This document shows positions 11,016 through 21,282 of a stretch of 64,000 nt of DNA, piece after piece. How positions within the stretch are numbered: position 1 is the stretch's first letter; each line of letters opens with the position of its first letter. The notes below the pieces were generated by a model. It had not been told where the DNA came from. It did no database searches and saw nothing but the letters and a program-made list of their open reading frames with translations. Source of the stretch: Fagopyrum homotropicum (taxonomy: Eukaryota; Streptophyta; Magnoliopsida; Caryophyllales; Polygonaceae). The stretch is from the NCBI GenBank assembly GCA_033239125.1, contig BSWB01000007.1, positions 107,576,082 to 107,640,081 of the forward strand. Direction: 5' to 3'. The position numbers and the translations under genes are program-made.

Positions 11016-13019
11016 AGATATGTATAGTATATGTGGATTGTAGTTATGCATGATGGACTTGATAGGTATACTTGTGGATTGTAGTCTATGTATGATGGAC
11101 TTGTTATGTATAGTAGTGGTGTGGCCTTATATATTGATATACACTTATACATGTAGTATGATAGGATCTTATTAACTTTTAAACCTTGTATTGTTGTAAT
11201 TTATTTTCTGGATTTGGCATATTAGAAGTGATGTGGACATAGGCTTATATAGTCATGTATACGTATTATTATTATATATATTAGTATATGGAGATATGGG
11301 ACCTAATAGAAAAGATGATATTATGATATCATCACCTTTAAGGCGACGTTGTGGCTTGGGATATCGTTCATATGTGGAGGAGTACACTCAAGTATCGAGT
11401 TGAGCATTTCAGGTTGACGAACACCATGACGTTTCTCGGATTCCTTTAAAGGGATGTCGAAGAGGAGAATTAGAGATGACATAAACGAAGGACGAACAAG
11501 TAGAAAGAAGAACTCGAGACAACTAAAGAGAAAGCGAGATGGAGACCACACAAGAAAAGGAGTAACATTAATGTGCGGAAGTGGTTCCAAAGAAGCCATG
11601 ATTGATAGACAATGAGACCAATAGAGATAACGAGCTTAAGTTCTTCAAGAAGACAAGTGGACAACTAAAGATGCGAATCGAGGCGGGGATGGGTACACTC
11701 TAACAAGGTTAAAGGTGGTATTCTATGAAGATGTGAAGCTTTCCTTAAACGCTCCTAAGCATGTGAGTCAAGATGAGAGGAGTGATTGCACCATTTGCGA
11801 AAAATTTAAGATACCGTAAGTTAAGCTTACGGTAATACCAAAAGAGGAAGGGTCAACATTACAAGATTAGAAGATGGTGACTTGTTCAGACTTGCGAGAG
11901 TTATCAGGAGAATGGCGTGGTGGGAATCCACGTGGTAGAATTTCTTTAAGCGGAGTTGACCGGTTTCCGTTATGATGATAAGGCTAAGTAACGCCAAAAG
12001 GGTAGAAGTGCAAGTAGACGTGATCTCGAGAAGAGGAGTGGCGCAACAAGGGGCTGAGTAACGTTAGAGATGTTGAAGAGACACACCTACAAGATATCAT
12101 AAGGCATGGTTAAGCCGATGAAGACGAGTTATACAGCGCACGAGGCCGAAAGGAGTATGATCACCTTATGGAAGAGGAAGAAAGCATGGAACAGGGAAAG
12201 AGTTGACGCAGTTGAGGTGGAGTACCCAAGGAGGGTAGCCTCTAGGAGAGTAGTGACATGAGAAGCGTAGGAGAATAGTAGGTCGTTGACCGGGGAGAAG
12301 GTCAACTATAAGCTGGCCGGTGACAACCAAGAATGCACATGTGCGGGTTATCTATTGATGGGCCTAGATGGGATGAGTGGACAAGTCTATGGCATGAAGG
12401 ATGGGTAACGAGAGCTTTGAGGATTTCCGGTGGTTCGGTGTAAGTGGAAGGCGTAATGTCAACTGAAGTATGAAGGTACTAATCAAGTAATGATTATTAG
12501 TTCAAGACAAGTGTTTGTAAAGGACCTCCTAGGGAGGGGTTGTAATGACCCTTTTTGTGACCTTCTTAGGCCTTGAAATTGGCATATAGAGGAACAACAC
12601 GAACGGAAACCTTTAAGGTTTGAGCAGGATTAAGGGACCTAGTGGATCGAAAGGAAGGTGATGCTTCCCTAGTTTCTTTACGCAAATGGGAAGATATGTA
12701 AGAGGATGTATGGTATTTCATCCTTATGAAACAAATAATACGTTGTCGCGAACAAGAGATGAGTCAATGTTTCTAGACTCACACGAAGGAACCATGGTGG
12801 CTATGGTGTGAAACGGGGGATCGAGGATATAGTAGCGTTGTAAGCTTTAAGCTTAAGATGATGGTACGCGAGAATCCATGAGTTAGAAGTTTTAGTGGCT
12901 CGGGAATGGAGAATTCCTTCCGTTCTTCTCTTCAAGGCTTTATGGTACGGGTTTTGAGAAAAGGTAAGAGCCAGAGAAGTTTTGTTTTGATTATCGAGTG
13001 ATGTGTATGGTGAACAACG
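11016..13019 (+). other. Degenerate internal region of the Tekay-like element; possible LTR start at 12541
   Basis: I find no readable frame. The sequence is AG-rich on the plus strand, in the style of decayed gag-pol, but I could not place individual domains. At 12527-12551 a purine tract (CCTAGGGAGGGG) is followed by TTGTAATGACCC. This looks like the polypurine tract and first bases of a chromovirus LTR, although pol-like sequence follows it at 13020. The region may therefore be a mosaic of two elements. Confidence 0.4.
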
Positions 13020-13975
13020 GGTAGGGGTATCTTCTTTGTAGTGGACGGATCATTAAGGCTAGTTGACTATGGTTGTCATGTTTGTGTGATCAACTTGAAG
13101 TCGAGGTGCTACCAGATTAGGGTAGAGAACAAGGAAGGACCTAAGTAAGACGGTGGTTCGAGACGGTATGGTCACTACAAGTTGTAGTGAAGCTTTTCGG
13201 GCTCAGAAGTGCGTTTGGTGAATTAGAGTTATAAAGATGTTCATTCATCGGGTTTCTGGATCGGATTGTGGTAAGGACATTCAATTTGTGGTTTCGGGTG
13301 GTTCCAAGGTGGACACTAAGCCTATGCTAAATGTTGCAGACTGGTAAGCGATGTTGTATGAGATGGATTGTAATCTAATGTTACGTAATGACAGTTAGAG
13401 AGGTGTGAGAAGTATGAATGATTCTTAAGTTCAGTTTTGACGATGCCTTGTGGTACTCTCAGAATTTAGACGAACGGGCGTAACATGGGACGAAGATAAT
13501 ATAGGTTATGCGGGATAAGCAGAGTTATCTAAGTGGGTTGGGACCTCCGAGGTGACCTTCTAAGAGACGCAGCGGTATTGAGAATACCTAGTTGACCAGA
13601 TGTAAACGAGATGATAGTTTCGGTAGTACCTCCAAGGTACGTGGAGGAGGTATGCAGCATGTAGGTGGGTGAGATATTATCGCCGAGTTGCGGGATGGTT
13701 TCGACACTTTATTCCTTTTTGAGGAAGTCGATTAGATCATAGGTTCCGAGATGGGACCAAGGAGATTTAATAGAAGCGGAAGAGGTGAGTGACCCCCTTT
13801 CCGTTTTCTTTGGTACATACGTTGACACGTTGTATCATGGGGATGTATGACCTTATGGATACATCCAAGCGAGGCTTGGGATACGTGTAAAAGTAACGAG
13901 AGTGGTTTCACAAGGTGTTAGGCAGTTGGGGGCATTCAAGAAGAATGACTGAGGAAGAATCGAGAGTTACCCACC
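13020..13975 (+). pseudogene. Strongly decayed RT and RNase H of the Tekay-like element
   Basis: Several short stretches match the order of chromovirus pol. They are NLKSRCYQIRV near 13080 (normally a DLRSGYHQIRV-like strand), RRYGHYK near 13165, YYRRVAGWFRHF near 13675 (the connection motif GYYRRF), DTSKRGLGYV near 13858 (RNase H DASK.GLG) and RQLGAF near 13920, then YPPKD near 13965. There are stops and frame changes throughout. The pol stops abruptly where the LTR copy begins at about 13976. The rest of RNase H, the integrase and the chromodomain are missing, so a deletion joined pol to the LTR. Confidence 0.65.
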
Positions 13976-14882
13976 TAAGGACTTCTAGCTTATAAGAGTG
14001 GTATTGATTTGTGTCTTGTTATGATCGGGTGATGAGTATCTTCCTACGGGAAGCGAGAGCAGTATTGGTTGGTTTGGCTTTGGGACAAGGTAAGTCTCCG
14101 GACTTACTTAGCTCGTATTCTCTATATTAGTTTTGATGCATATTTGGTGGTGTGTGTTTATTGTTTATGTTATAACAACTAACCTGGTAACAGGACCACC
14201 GACTTTATATGTTGATATTTGGCCCAAGTGTATGATAACGGGCGGTGACCGCTTGTCTAGTCCAAAATGGGCGACTGGGAGGTGCCTTATGACCAGTCCA
14301 GCGGGTGATGCTGATTCGCATCAAGTACAAACCCGTCTGGTGAAAGGGGACAGGGGCGAGCGATTCTCGTGTCACACCATAAGTGGAATAGTAAGGGATA
14401 TGACTTAATAATAATAGAAAGAGATAATGAACCGGACTTGTGTGTTTAGATCATGTTGTGTGTTATGATGCCTTATGTGTGTGTGTATGTCATACCATGA
14501 TTCTAATGCTTTGAATGCTAGCTAACGGTTTTATACTGATATTGTTGTAGTTTCCCTGCAGGTTAGGGACGCGGCCGAGAGATCCGGAAGAGTGGGCGGG
14601 GTCCGTGCATTGTAGTAAGGGTTTGGGAGTGGAGTCTTGTGTATTATATATGGTATATTGTTATGTATTGACGTTTGGGTCTTTGGCGTTGTAAACTCGG
14701 CTGGAGTCTGTTGATGTTTATTTCCGGGGATCATAACATTTGCATTAAAATGTATTTCGGCTTTCGCTTTTATTTGTGTCTTGTTGTTAGATCCGGTGAA
14801 ATTGTTGTCATGTTAAGGGTCGGGACCCATTGTGGGGTCTCCGACCGTCGCATCCCGAGCCCTACGGATTTGGGGTGTTACA
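13976..14882 (+). repeat. Truncated second LTR of the plus-strand Tekay-like element
   Basis: It starts at about CTAAGGACTTCTAGC and ends TTGGGGTGTTACA. It lacks the first roughly 1.1 kb of the LTR. It contains the uninterrupted target site of the solo LTR at 8203-9817. On its right side it abuts, within TAACAACTCAG, the internal part of another LTR of the same family in opposite orientation. Confidence 0.8.
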
Positions 14883-15902
14883 TAACAACTCAGTCCTAAA
14901 CCGATATCCTCAAAGATCTTAAGAGATCATACCACAATATCACAACAAACATACCCTCAACTCTCACAAGATAACCCTAAGGGTAAAGCCACTACTTGGC
15001 ATTTCATATCACCTATGTTAAGCCAGCCTAGCATGCTACTAAGATGGATCAAGATCAAGGAAGCGGAAAGGAAAGGAAGGAACAAAAGATTGGAGGCTCA
15101 CTGGTGCAGAAACCGCCCCTGCGGTGTCAAGATGCCGCCCCTGATGTGTACAGAAAACAGAGTCCGCCCATGCGGGTTGTAGAGGCCGCCCCGCGGTTTA
15201 CAGGATCCGCCCTTGCGGCTCACAGGATCCGCCCCATGACTGCAGTCCTAAAACATTGACTCTTCGGTTCTTCGATAGTGCAGCCCCCTTCCTAGTGTCT
15301 CCTTTGATGTTGTGAATGCCTCCTAGCCTCGAACACAAGATCTTAGCCCTCCTCCCCGGTCAATGCATACCATCAACACAAGCAAAACACAAGAGAAGCC
15401 TCCTTTAGGTGGATCCATGGATTTCTACCATTCAAGATAGCAAGAAGAAGATGGACGAAGAAGGAAGGGATGGGAAGGAAGGAACTTACCTTGGAGCACA
15501 TCTCTGCAGTCCCCAAACTCCTTGTGACAGCCTCAAGAGAAGAGAGAGTAATGGTGGAGGGTGAAACTGAAAAAGAGGAATGAGAAGAAGGGAGAGAGGA
15601 GAAGTGACGTGAGAAGAAATGAGGAAGACGGAGTTAAGTTGCATATAAGGAAGGGATGCCAAGGGACAAGCAGCCAAAAAACACCCTCCTCATAAAAAAG
15701 TCGGAATAAAAGAGGTAGAAGATGAAAGGTTGGACGGAAAAGGCACCTAACTCTCGCTCTAACATCTCACCACCCCCGCGGGATGTCCAAGCCGCGATCG
15801 CAAACGGCCGCGGATGCAGGCCTTCTAAGCCGCAATGGAGGTAGCCCTTTAAGGCTTCTAACGCCTCTCGTAAACAGAACCGATATATCGGGCGTTTCTT
15901 CA
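14883..15902 (-). repeat. Truncated 3' LTR of the minus-strand Tekay-like element
   Basis: It matches 22366-23296 in order and orientation, for example CCGATATCCTCAAAGATC at 14902 and 22385, and a shared stretch near 15360. Its first 1.08 kb (equivalent of 21283-22365) is missing at the junction with the plus-strand LTR. It carries two GC motif clusters: an array at 15110-15235 with units about 28 bases apart, and 15770-15840. Confidence 0.8.
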
Positions 15903-16119
15903 GATCCCCCTCAAAATAAGTTTCGTACCGAAATTTGTTAAACGCTGATCATCGATCATGCAACCAAACCGTCTCAACTATCGTCTCTCTAAAACATGCT
16001 TACCTCAGCTAACACATAAAAACTCGTAAGGTACATACATGAAACTTACATAGTATCCCACAACAGATAATCACATAATACAAATAGGGAAAGGATTTGG
16101 TACTAACCCAACGGTCCTA

Positions 16120-16537
16120 TAGACGTTCCTAGACTTGCATAAAACTCTGGATAGTTCTGCCAGACCCTATCCTCTGTCTCTCAGGTAGCATCGTCGACTC
16201 CTCGTCTCAACCACTATACCCTCATCATGGGTATTACCTTCGATCGAAGGCGTCTCACACTCCTCTCCAAAACAACTACAAGATGCTCTGCAAACGTGTG
16301 GTATGGCTCAACCACCAGGTCGTCGTGACTAACTATGTGTCTCGGGTCATGAATATACTCTCTCAGCTGAGACACATGGAATACTGGGTGGACTCCCTCT
16401 AACAGCGGTGGCAATGCCAATCTGTAAGCCACCTCTCCCACCCGCTCTAGGATCTCAAATGGTCCGACATATCGGGGGCTCAACTTTCCCTTATGCCGAA
16501 ACGTCGGACACCTCGCGTCGGCGACACCCTCAACCAA
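16120..16537 (-). pseudogene. Integrase C-terminus (GPY/F) and chromodomain
   Basis: The minus-strand frame contains KLSPRYVGPFEILERVGEVA (GPY/F domain), then HPVFHVSQLREY. After stops come WLRRGVDDAT and NYPEFY, the WRNHGVEEATWE...YPELF-type chromodomain core. Chromodomains of Tekay-like elements guide integration toward modified histones. Here stop codons replace the Trp after DDAT and another Trp position, so the domain is broken. Confidence 0.75.
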
Positions 16538-17486
16538 ACATGTGCTCCCAATCTAAACTCTAGAGGTTGGTGCCTCTTATCAGCACAAGATCTCTGACGA
16601 CTCTACGCGGCTAGCATCCGCTCTCAGACTAATGCTACCCGAGCCATATCATCCTGCTCGGGTGCTACCCCATTCATCCTCCCCGGCTTATCCCAACACA
16701 AGGGTGTACGACATCTCCGTCCATACAACGCCTCGTAAGGAGCCATCTCAATTGTCGCATGCCAACTGTTGTTGTACGAGAATTCCACCAAAGGAAGGTG
16801 GTCGGGCCATACATGTCCCCAATCAAGTACACAAGCTCTCAGCATATCCTCAAGGGTCTGTATAGTCCTCTCTAACTGACCGTCCATTAGAGAATGATAT
16901 GCCGTAGTGAACTGCAGGCTCGCACCTAGGGCAGCGTGTACCTAATGCCAGAACCTTGAGGTAAAACACCCGTCCCTATCTGATATGATTGTCCTCGGAA
17001 CTCCGTGGAGCCTCACTATCTTTCGAGTGAACTCCTCGGCTAAACGAATCACTGGTCACGTTTCCTTAATAGGAATAAATCGTGCGCTCTTCGTCGGCCG
17101 ATCCACAACCACCCATATCGCATCGAAGCCTCTACTCGGTCTCAAGCCGGTAACAAAATCCATAGACATGTCCTCCCACTTCCACTGTGGAACTGGAATG
17201 GTTGGAGCTCTCCTCCGGGCCTGTGATGATCAATCTTGACCTGTTGGCAGGTCGCGCACTGGGCTACATAACTAGCCACGTCGGGCTTAAGCCCGCCCCA
17301 CCAATAAGATCGTTGGATGTCCTGATACATCTTACTCGTGCCCAGATGTACGGAGTAAGGTGTAGAATGGGCCTCGTGCAATATCCGATGTCTCAGCTCT
17401 CTATCTGACGGTACACATATGCGCTCCTGGTGCCTCGAAATCCCTTCTTCACCCATGGTAAACTGCGGTGCCTCTCTTCGGGACAT
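16538..17486 (-). pseudogene. Integrase zinc-binding and catalytic core of the minus-strand Tekay-like element
   Basis: The HHCC zinc region is complete: HRILHEAHSTPYSVHLG, then CATCQQVK. The first catalytic Asp is in WEDMSMDFVTGL (about 17165-17200) and the second in RTIISDRDGCF (near 16960). The Glu is in DGQLERTIQTLEDML (16840-16887). The pieces lie in different frames with stops between them, for example after 17142 and at 16888. The integrase would insert the cDNA into the genome. Confidence 0.8.
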
Positions 17487-17570
17487 CTTATCCCGGATCC
17501 TCGTCAGTGCTGGATAATTTGCCTGTTTCTGCCGGATCTCCTCCGACAGATCCGGTGAAACCTATAAAGC

Positions 17571-18089
17571 TTACAAGTGGGCATCAGTATCCGGAAATCG
17601 GTTATATACCTCCAACCAGATCAAGTCTCTTTGTAATTCTTGAACTGCCAATCTAGCTATCGCCGCCTCTCGGGGTGTCCTCCTACTAAAGGCATCGGCG
17701 ACCACGTTCATCTTCCCCGGGTGATACAAGATCTCATAGTCGAAGTCTTTAATCAGCTCCAACTCCTCTGGCGGTTATTCAACTTTTGCTGAGTGAATAT
17801 ATACTTCAGACTCTTATGGTCTGTGAAGATCTGACAAGTGGCCCCATAGAGATAATGTCGCCAGATCTTCAATGCATGCATCACTGCGGCTAGCTCAAGG
17901 TTGGGTTGGGTAATTCTCCTCATACATCTTCAACTATCAAGACGCATAACCAATGACCCTACCCCTCTACATCAAAATGTATCCCAAGCCTAGCTTGGAT
18001 GCATCACTGTAAATGACGAAGTCCTCAATACCCTTTGGCTGTGCTAACACAGGAGCAGAAGTCAACCTCCTCTTCAGCTCCTCAAAACT
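17571..18089 (-). pseudogene. RNase H domain of the minus-strand Tekay-like element
   Basis: FVIYSDASKLGLGYILM is encoded by the complement of about 17957-18008 and gives the first catalytic Asp. The closing part at 17571-17762 contains LYHPGKMNVVADAFSR, the usual end of the domain with the last Asp. The middle (YAS.QL, EL, YTDH.SL region, 17770-17950) is recognisable only in fragments because of frame changes. Confidence 0.7.
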
Positions 18090-18930
18090 CTACTGGCAGG
18101 GCTCGGACCATGTAAACTTGATGGACTTCCTCAGCAAGGAAGTGAGTGGCCTGGCAATCACAGAAAAAACCTTCACAAACTTACGGTAGTACCCTTCCAG
18201 GCCTAGGAAGCTACGCACCTCCTTCACCGTCATGGGGAGCGGCCATGAAGCAACTGACTTTATCTTCCCCGGGTCTACCTTGACACCCTCGGTGGAGACA
18301 ATGTGACCAAGAAAGGCCACCTCTCGCATCCAAAACTCGCACTTAGAGAGCTTAGTGTAGAGCTCTCTGTCCTGTAAGACTTGCAGTATAGTCCTCAAGT
18401 GTCCTGCATGCTCCGTCCTAATCCGGGAGTATACTAAGATGTCGTCGATGAAAAATACTACAAACTGGTCCAAGAAGTTGATGAACATGTCGTTCATCAA
18501 CTCCATGAAGACGCGGGAGCATTCGTGAGCCCGAATGGCATCACGACAAACTCATAATGACCATATCTGGTCCAAAATGCCATCTTCGGTACATCCTCCT
18601 CTCTCACCCTCAGCTGGTGATACCTTGACCTCAAGTCGATATGTGAAAACACGATGGCGCCCTGTAATTGATCCAGCAGATCATCAATGCGTGGTAATGG
18701 ATACTTGTTCTTAATGGTTACTTTGTTCAGTTCCTGGTAGTCAATATAAAAGTCTCATCGATCCGTCCTTCTTCCTGACGAAGAGGATTGGTGCCCCCCA
18801 AGGAGACACACTGGGGTGGATGAATCCTCTCTCTGCTAGCTCCTCGAGTTGCTTCTTCAGCTCGAGCATCTCAACCGGCGCCATGCGGTATGGGGCCTTG
18901 GAGATCGGCCTCGTGTCGGGCTTCAACTCA
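18090..18930 (-). pseudogene. Reverse transcriptase of the minus-strand Tekay-like element
   Basis: The start KPDTRPISKAPYRMAP and SPWGAPILFVRKKDGSMR (18741-18926) are the classic chromovirus RT opening. FSHIDLRS and MPFGLTNAP follow in other frames (18510-18700). The catalytic box VVFFIDDILVYS lies near 18430-18465, and the connection motif VRSFLGLEGYYRKFV near 18180-18220. There are breaks at about 18741 and 18507. Confidence 0.85.
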
Positions 18931-19199
18931 ATCCCAAAGTCTACGCTCCTCTACAGAGGTAGCCCAGGTGGCTCACCAAAGATATCCTCCAACTCACAAG
19001 CTTCGGGGGTCTCTACTAAGGATGGCCTCGTCTCTTCCTTCATGGCATAACACCAGACGGCCTCACATCCCTGTCCGATAAGTCTCGCGGTTTGGACCGC
19101 GCTGATGATTGTACCGATCTTTCCGAAATCCCATCCTCGGAAAATCTCTTCCTGGCCAACCTTTGTGGTGACCGTCATTGTCCTCCTACTGATGTCCAA

Positions 19200-19500
19200 A
19201 AATGCTCAATGGTGGTCCATCCAGTCCATCCCTAATATGACTTCTTCATGCACCATATGCATGGCGTAGAAGTCGGCTAGCCAGACAGAGTTTCCCAAGC
19301 GGATGGGGCAACCGTGGACCTCCCGTGTACCTCGAACCTTACCCCTGTCGGGTAACCTTATAAGGAAGGGTTTCCCTCTACTGTATCTAAGGTCAACCTC
19401 TCTATGAAATCATCAGAAGTGAAAGAGTGTGTCGCACCCGTATCAAAAAGTACTCTGACCAGAAAGCCATGAATCACAATAGTACCTGTGGCTGCGGGCG
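19200..19500 (-). pseudogene. Aspartic protease of the minus-strand Tekay-like element
   Basis: VLFDTGATHSFTSDDF is encoded by the complement of about 19405-19455 and contains the catalytic Asp-Thr-Gly. It continues in a broken frame toward 19200, where the linker to RT begins (MDISRRTMTVTTKVGQEE). The protease would process Gag-Pol. Confidence 0.75.
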
Positions 19501-19734
19501 CTGATGGCTCAACCGCACTCCTCAACTCGAAGACCCTGGTCTGGGTGCCTCTCGTCTCTATGGTTCCTCCACCACGTCTTGTACCTCTACTTGGAACATG
19601 GGCAGAACCTTGAGAATAAGCATGGCCGGGGCTCGCTACTGCTAACCCCGAGCCTGATACTTCGGCGGCCTCTGCCCACCTCCTGAAATGCCAGCAGGCG
19701 AAGACCCCTACTGTGACGTTACCTTACCCTATCG

Positions 19735-20956
19735 GCGGAAGGTAGCTCTATGGCTCAGCTGGCCGCAAGTAAAGCAAGTCATTGGCGGCTTCCTACACTC
19801 AGTCTTAATATAGCCATACTTTACATAACAGTAACACTGACATCCCCTAGAAGATATCGGTGGAGCAAACTAATAGCTAGGGCGTCCCTGAAACTGACCA
19901 CAACTATGACTTGAGGCTCCAACTCGTACACTGCCTAGTCCCATCCTTTGCCTCTTATCCGGCTCTCCAGGCTGAGTGGCTCTCTTAGGACCCGGTCGGT
20001 CCCTCTCATATGCTAAAGCTCGGTCTTGGTAATCTACCAAGGAATCACAGCGAAACCCTGCCAGATAGGAGCGGGTGGTCTCCCTCGGTCTCTGGGAGAA
20101 CAAGTACACGTGCTGGTCCATTGGTGGTGCTGCGGGACCTAATAGTTACAACTCCTCCCAAAATCTCATGATCGTCTTGGCTATCGGAACATCCTCATTC
20201 CCACCTCTAAGAAATCCTTTGCTTTGTCTCTCCTCAATGAGGTAGGGCAAAAAGTCTCCGGAACCAAGCTCAATAACTGCTCGAAACTGGTGACACCACT
20301 CCGAACAGTCTTCCACCAAAACTGCGCCTGATCCCTAAATAAGGTATGAACTAACTCCACCTGACGACCCTCGGGGCAACGGATCGCCTCCAGTACGGAC
20401 AATACGTGGCAGATCCAATATTCCACCTCTAATCCCACATTCCCGTTAAACGTGGGTACACGCTTTGGTTGAAAGTCATCAACCAACAGTCCGGCCTCGG
20501 CGCCCTTGGCTCATCTCTCACTTTGTTGCCCTCGACCACTCTCACTGGTGCAGCTACTACTGGTGGAACTACCACCCGAGTCACCCTTTGCAAAACCTTT
20601 GCAGACCTAGCTGGTACCGGCGGTGCTGGGGGTGGTGCTCCGGTCCTAAATGCCTCCTCCACTCGCTAGACATACTCTCGGTACTCCGATACTTCGATCA
20701 ATACTCGGCTTTAATCCGCTGACCCTGACCTGCGTGCTCCGGACCTAACAGCGATCTCACCCCTAACCTCAGGGATAATGCTCTCATCCACCTCCTCAGC
20801 AGGCACATTCGCAGCTGACGGGTCCATAATGGGGTCACGTCCACGACCTCGGGCTCCCGGAGGCCTACCCACACGTCCCTGTCTTGGAGCTCCTAGCGGA
20901 AGGGGAGGTATACCCCCTCCTCGTCCCACGTATGTTGTCGCTCTCGTGCGTGTCAT
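19735..20956 (-). pseudogene. gag of the minus-strand Tekay-like element
   Basis: It starts with ATG at 20954-20956 (MTRTRAT), the same first residues as the gag fragment at 58333. It runs through a Pro/Gly/Arg-rich N-terminus and a retrotransposon-gag core (PTFNGNVGLEVEYWI, then FRDQAQFWWKT near 20300-20450) to a C-terminal part with two zinc-knuckle-like stretches. These are CYCYVKYGYIKTEC, with the His replaced, and CFTCGQLSHRA, cut by a stop, at 19741-19842. Frame changes occur near 20700, 20480 and 20150. Gag would form the particle. Confidence 0.75.
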
Positions 20957-21267
20957 TTGGTAAAGATAGAATCGATGTGTAAGAGTATGTTATCGTTAAG
21001 AGGGTATAACAATTTTAACAAACGGTTGATACTACTAGAAGGTCCAAAACTTAACTACAATACATATACAACTTTAAAATCCAATAAACTACGCTGTCAA
21101 GATCCGCGGAGGTAGTGGTGGTTTGAAAACGAAATTATATCCCAGCCGGACTATGCTCATGGTTTGAAAACGAAATTCGTTTTGAAAACTCAGATTCCTT
21201 ATAGGTTCTGTTTATTTGTCTATTTGGCCTTTTAGAAGATTGTCAACGCTGTTGTTGTCAACCTAGA

Positions 21268-21279
21268 GCTCTTATACCA
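21268..21279 (-). other. Primer binding site of the minus-strand Tekay-like element
   Basis: The complement reads TGGTATAAGAGC, one base different from the initiator tRNA-Met type TGGTATCAGAGC, three bases inside the LTR end. Confidence 0.8.
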
Positions 21280-21282
21280 TAT

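Larger units (their letters stand above)
7407..14882 (+). mobile_element. Tekay-like Ty3/gypsy element, plus strand, decayed and nested
   Basis: A 5' LTR (interrupted twice, left part outside the window) ends GGGGTGTTACA at 10736 and is followed by the tRNA-Met type primer site TGGTATCAGAGC. A second LTR copy, truncated at its 5' side, spans 13976-14882 and also ends GTGTTACA. The internal region is only 3.2 kb and retains recognisable but very degenerate RT and RNase H sequence. The LTR family is the same as that of the minus-strand element at 14883-23296 and the LTRs at 45496 and 56372. The right LTR is joined directly to the middle of the LTR of the minus-strand element. Confidence 0.7.

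Noticed and set aside
10829..11152. 107-codon minus-strand frame
   Set aside because: It is a translation of the (TA)n-(TG)n microsatellite into Ile/Tyr and Thr/His repeats.
20465..20722. Plus-strand frames opposite gag (Trp/His-rich)
   Set aside because: They are antisense of the Pro/Val-rich gag of the minus-strand element, with no independent support.
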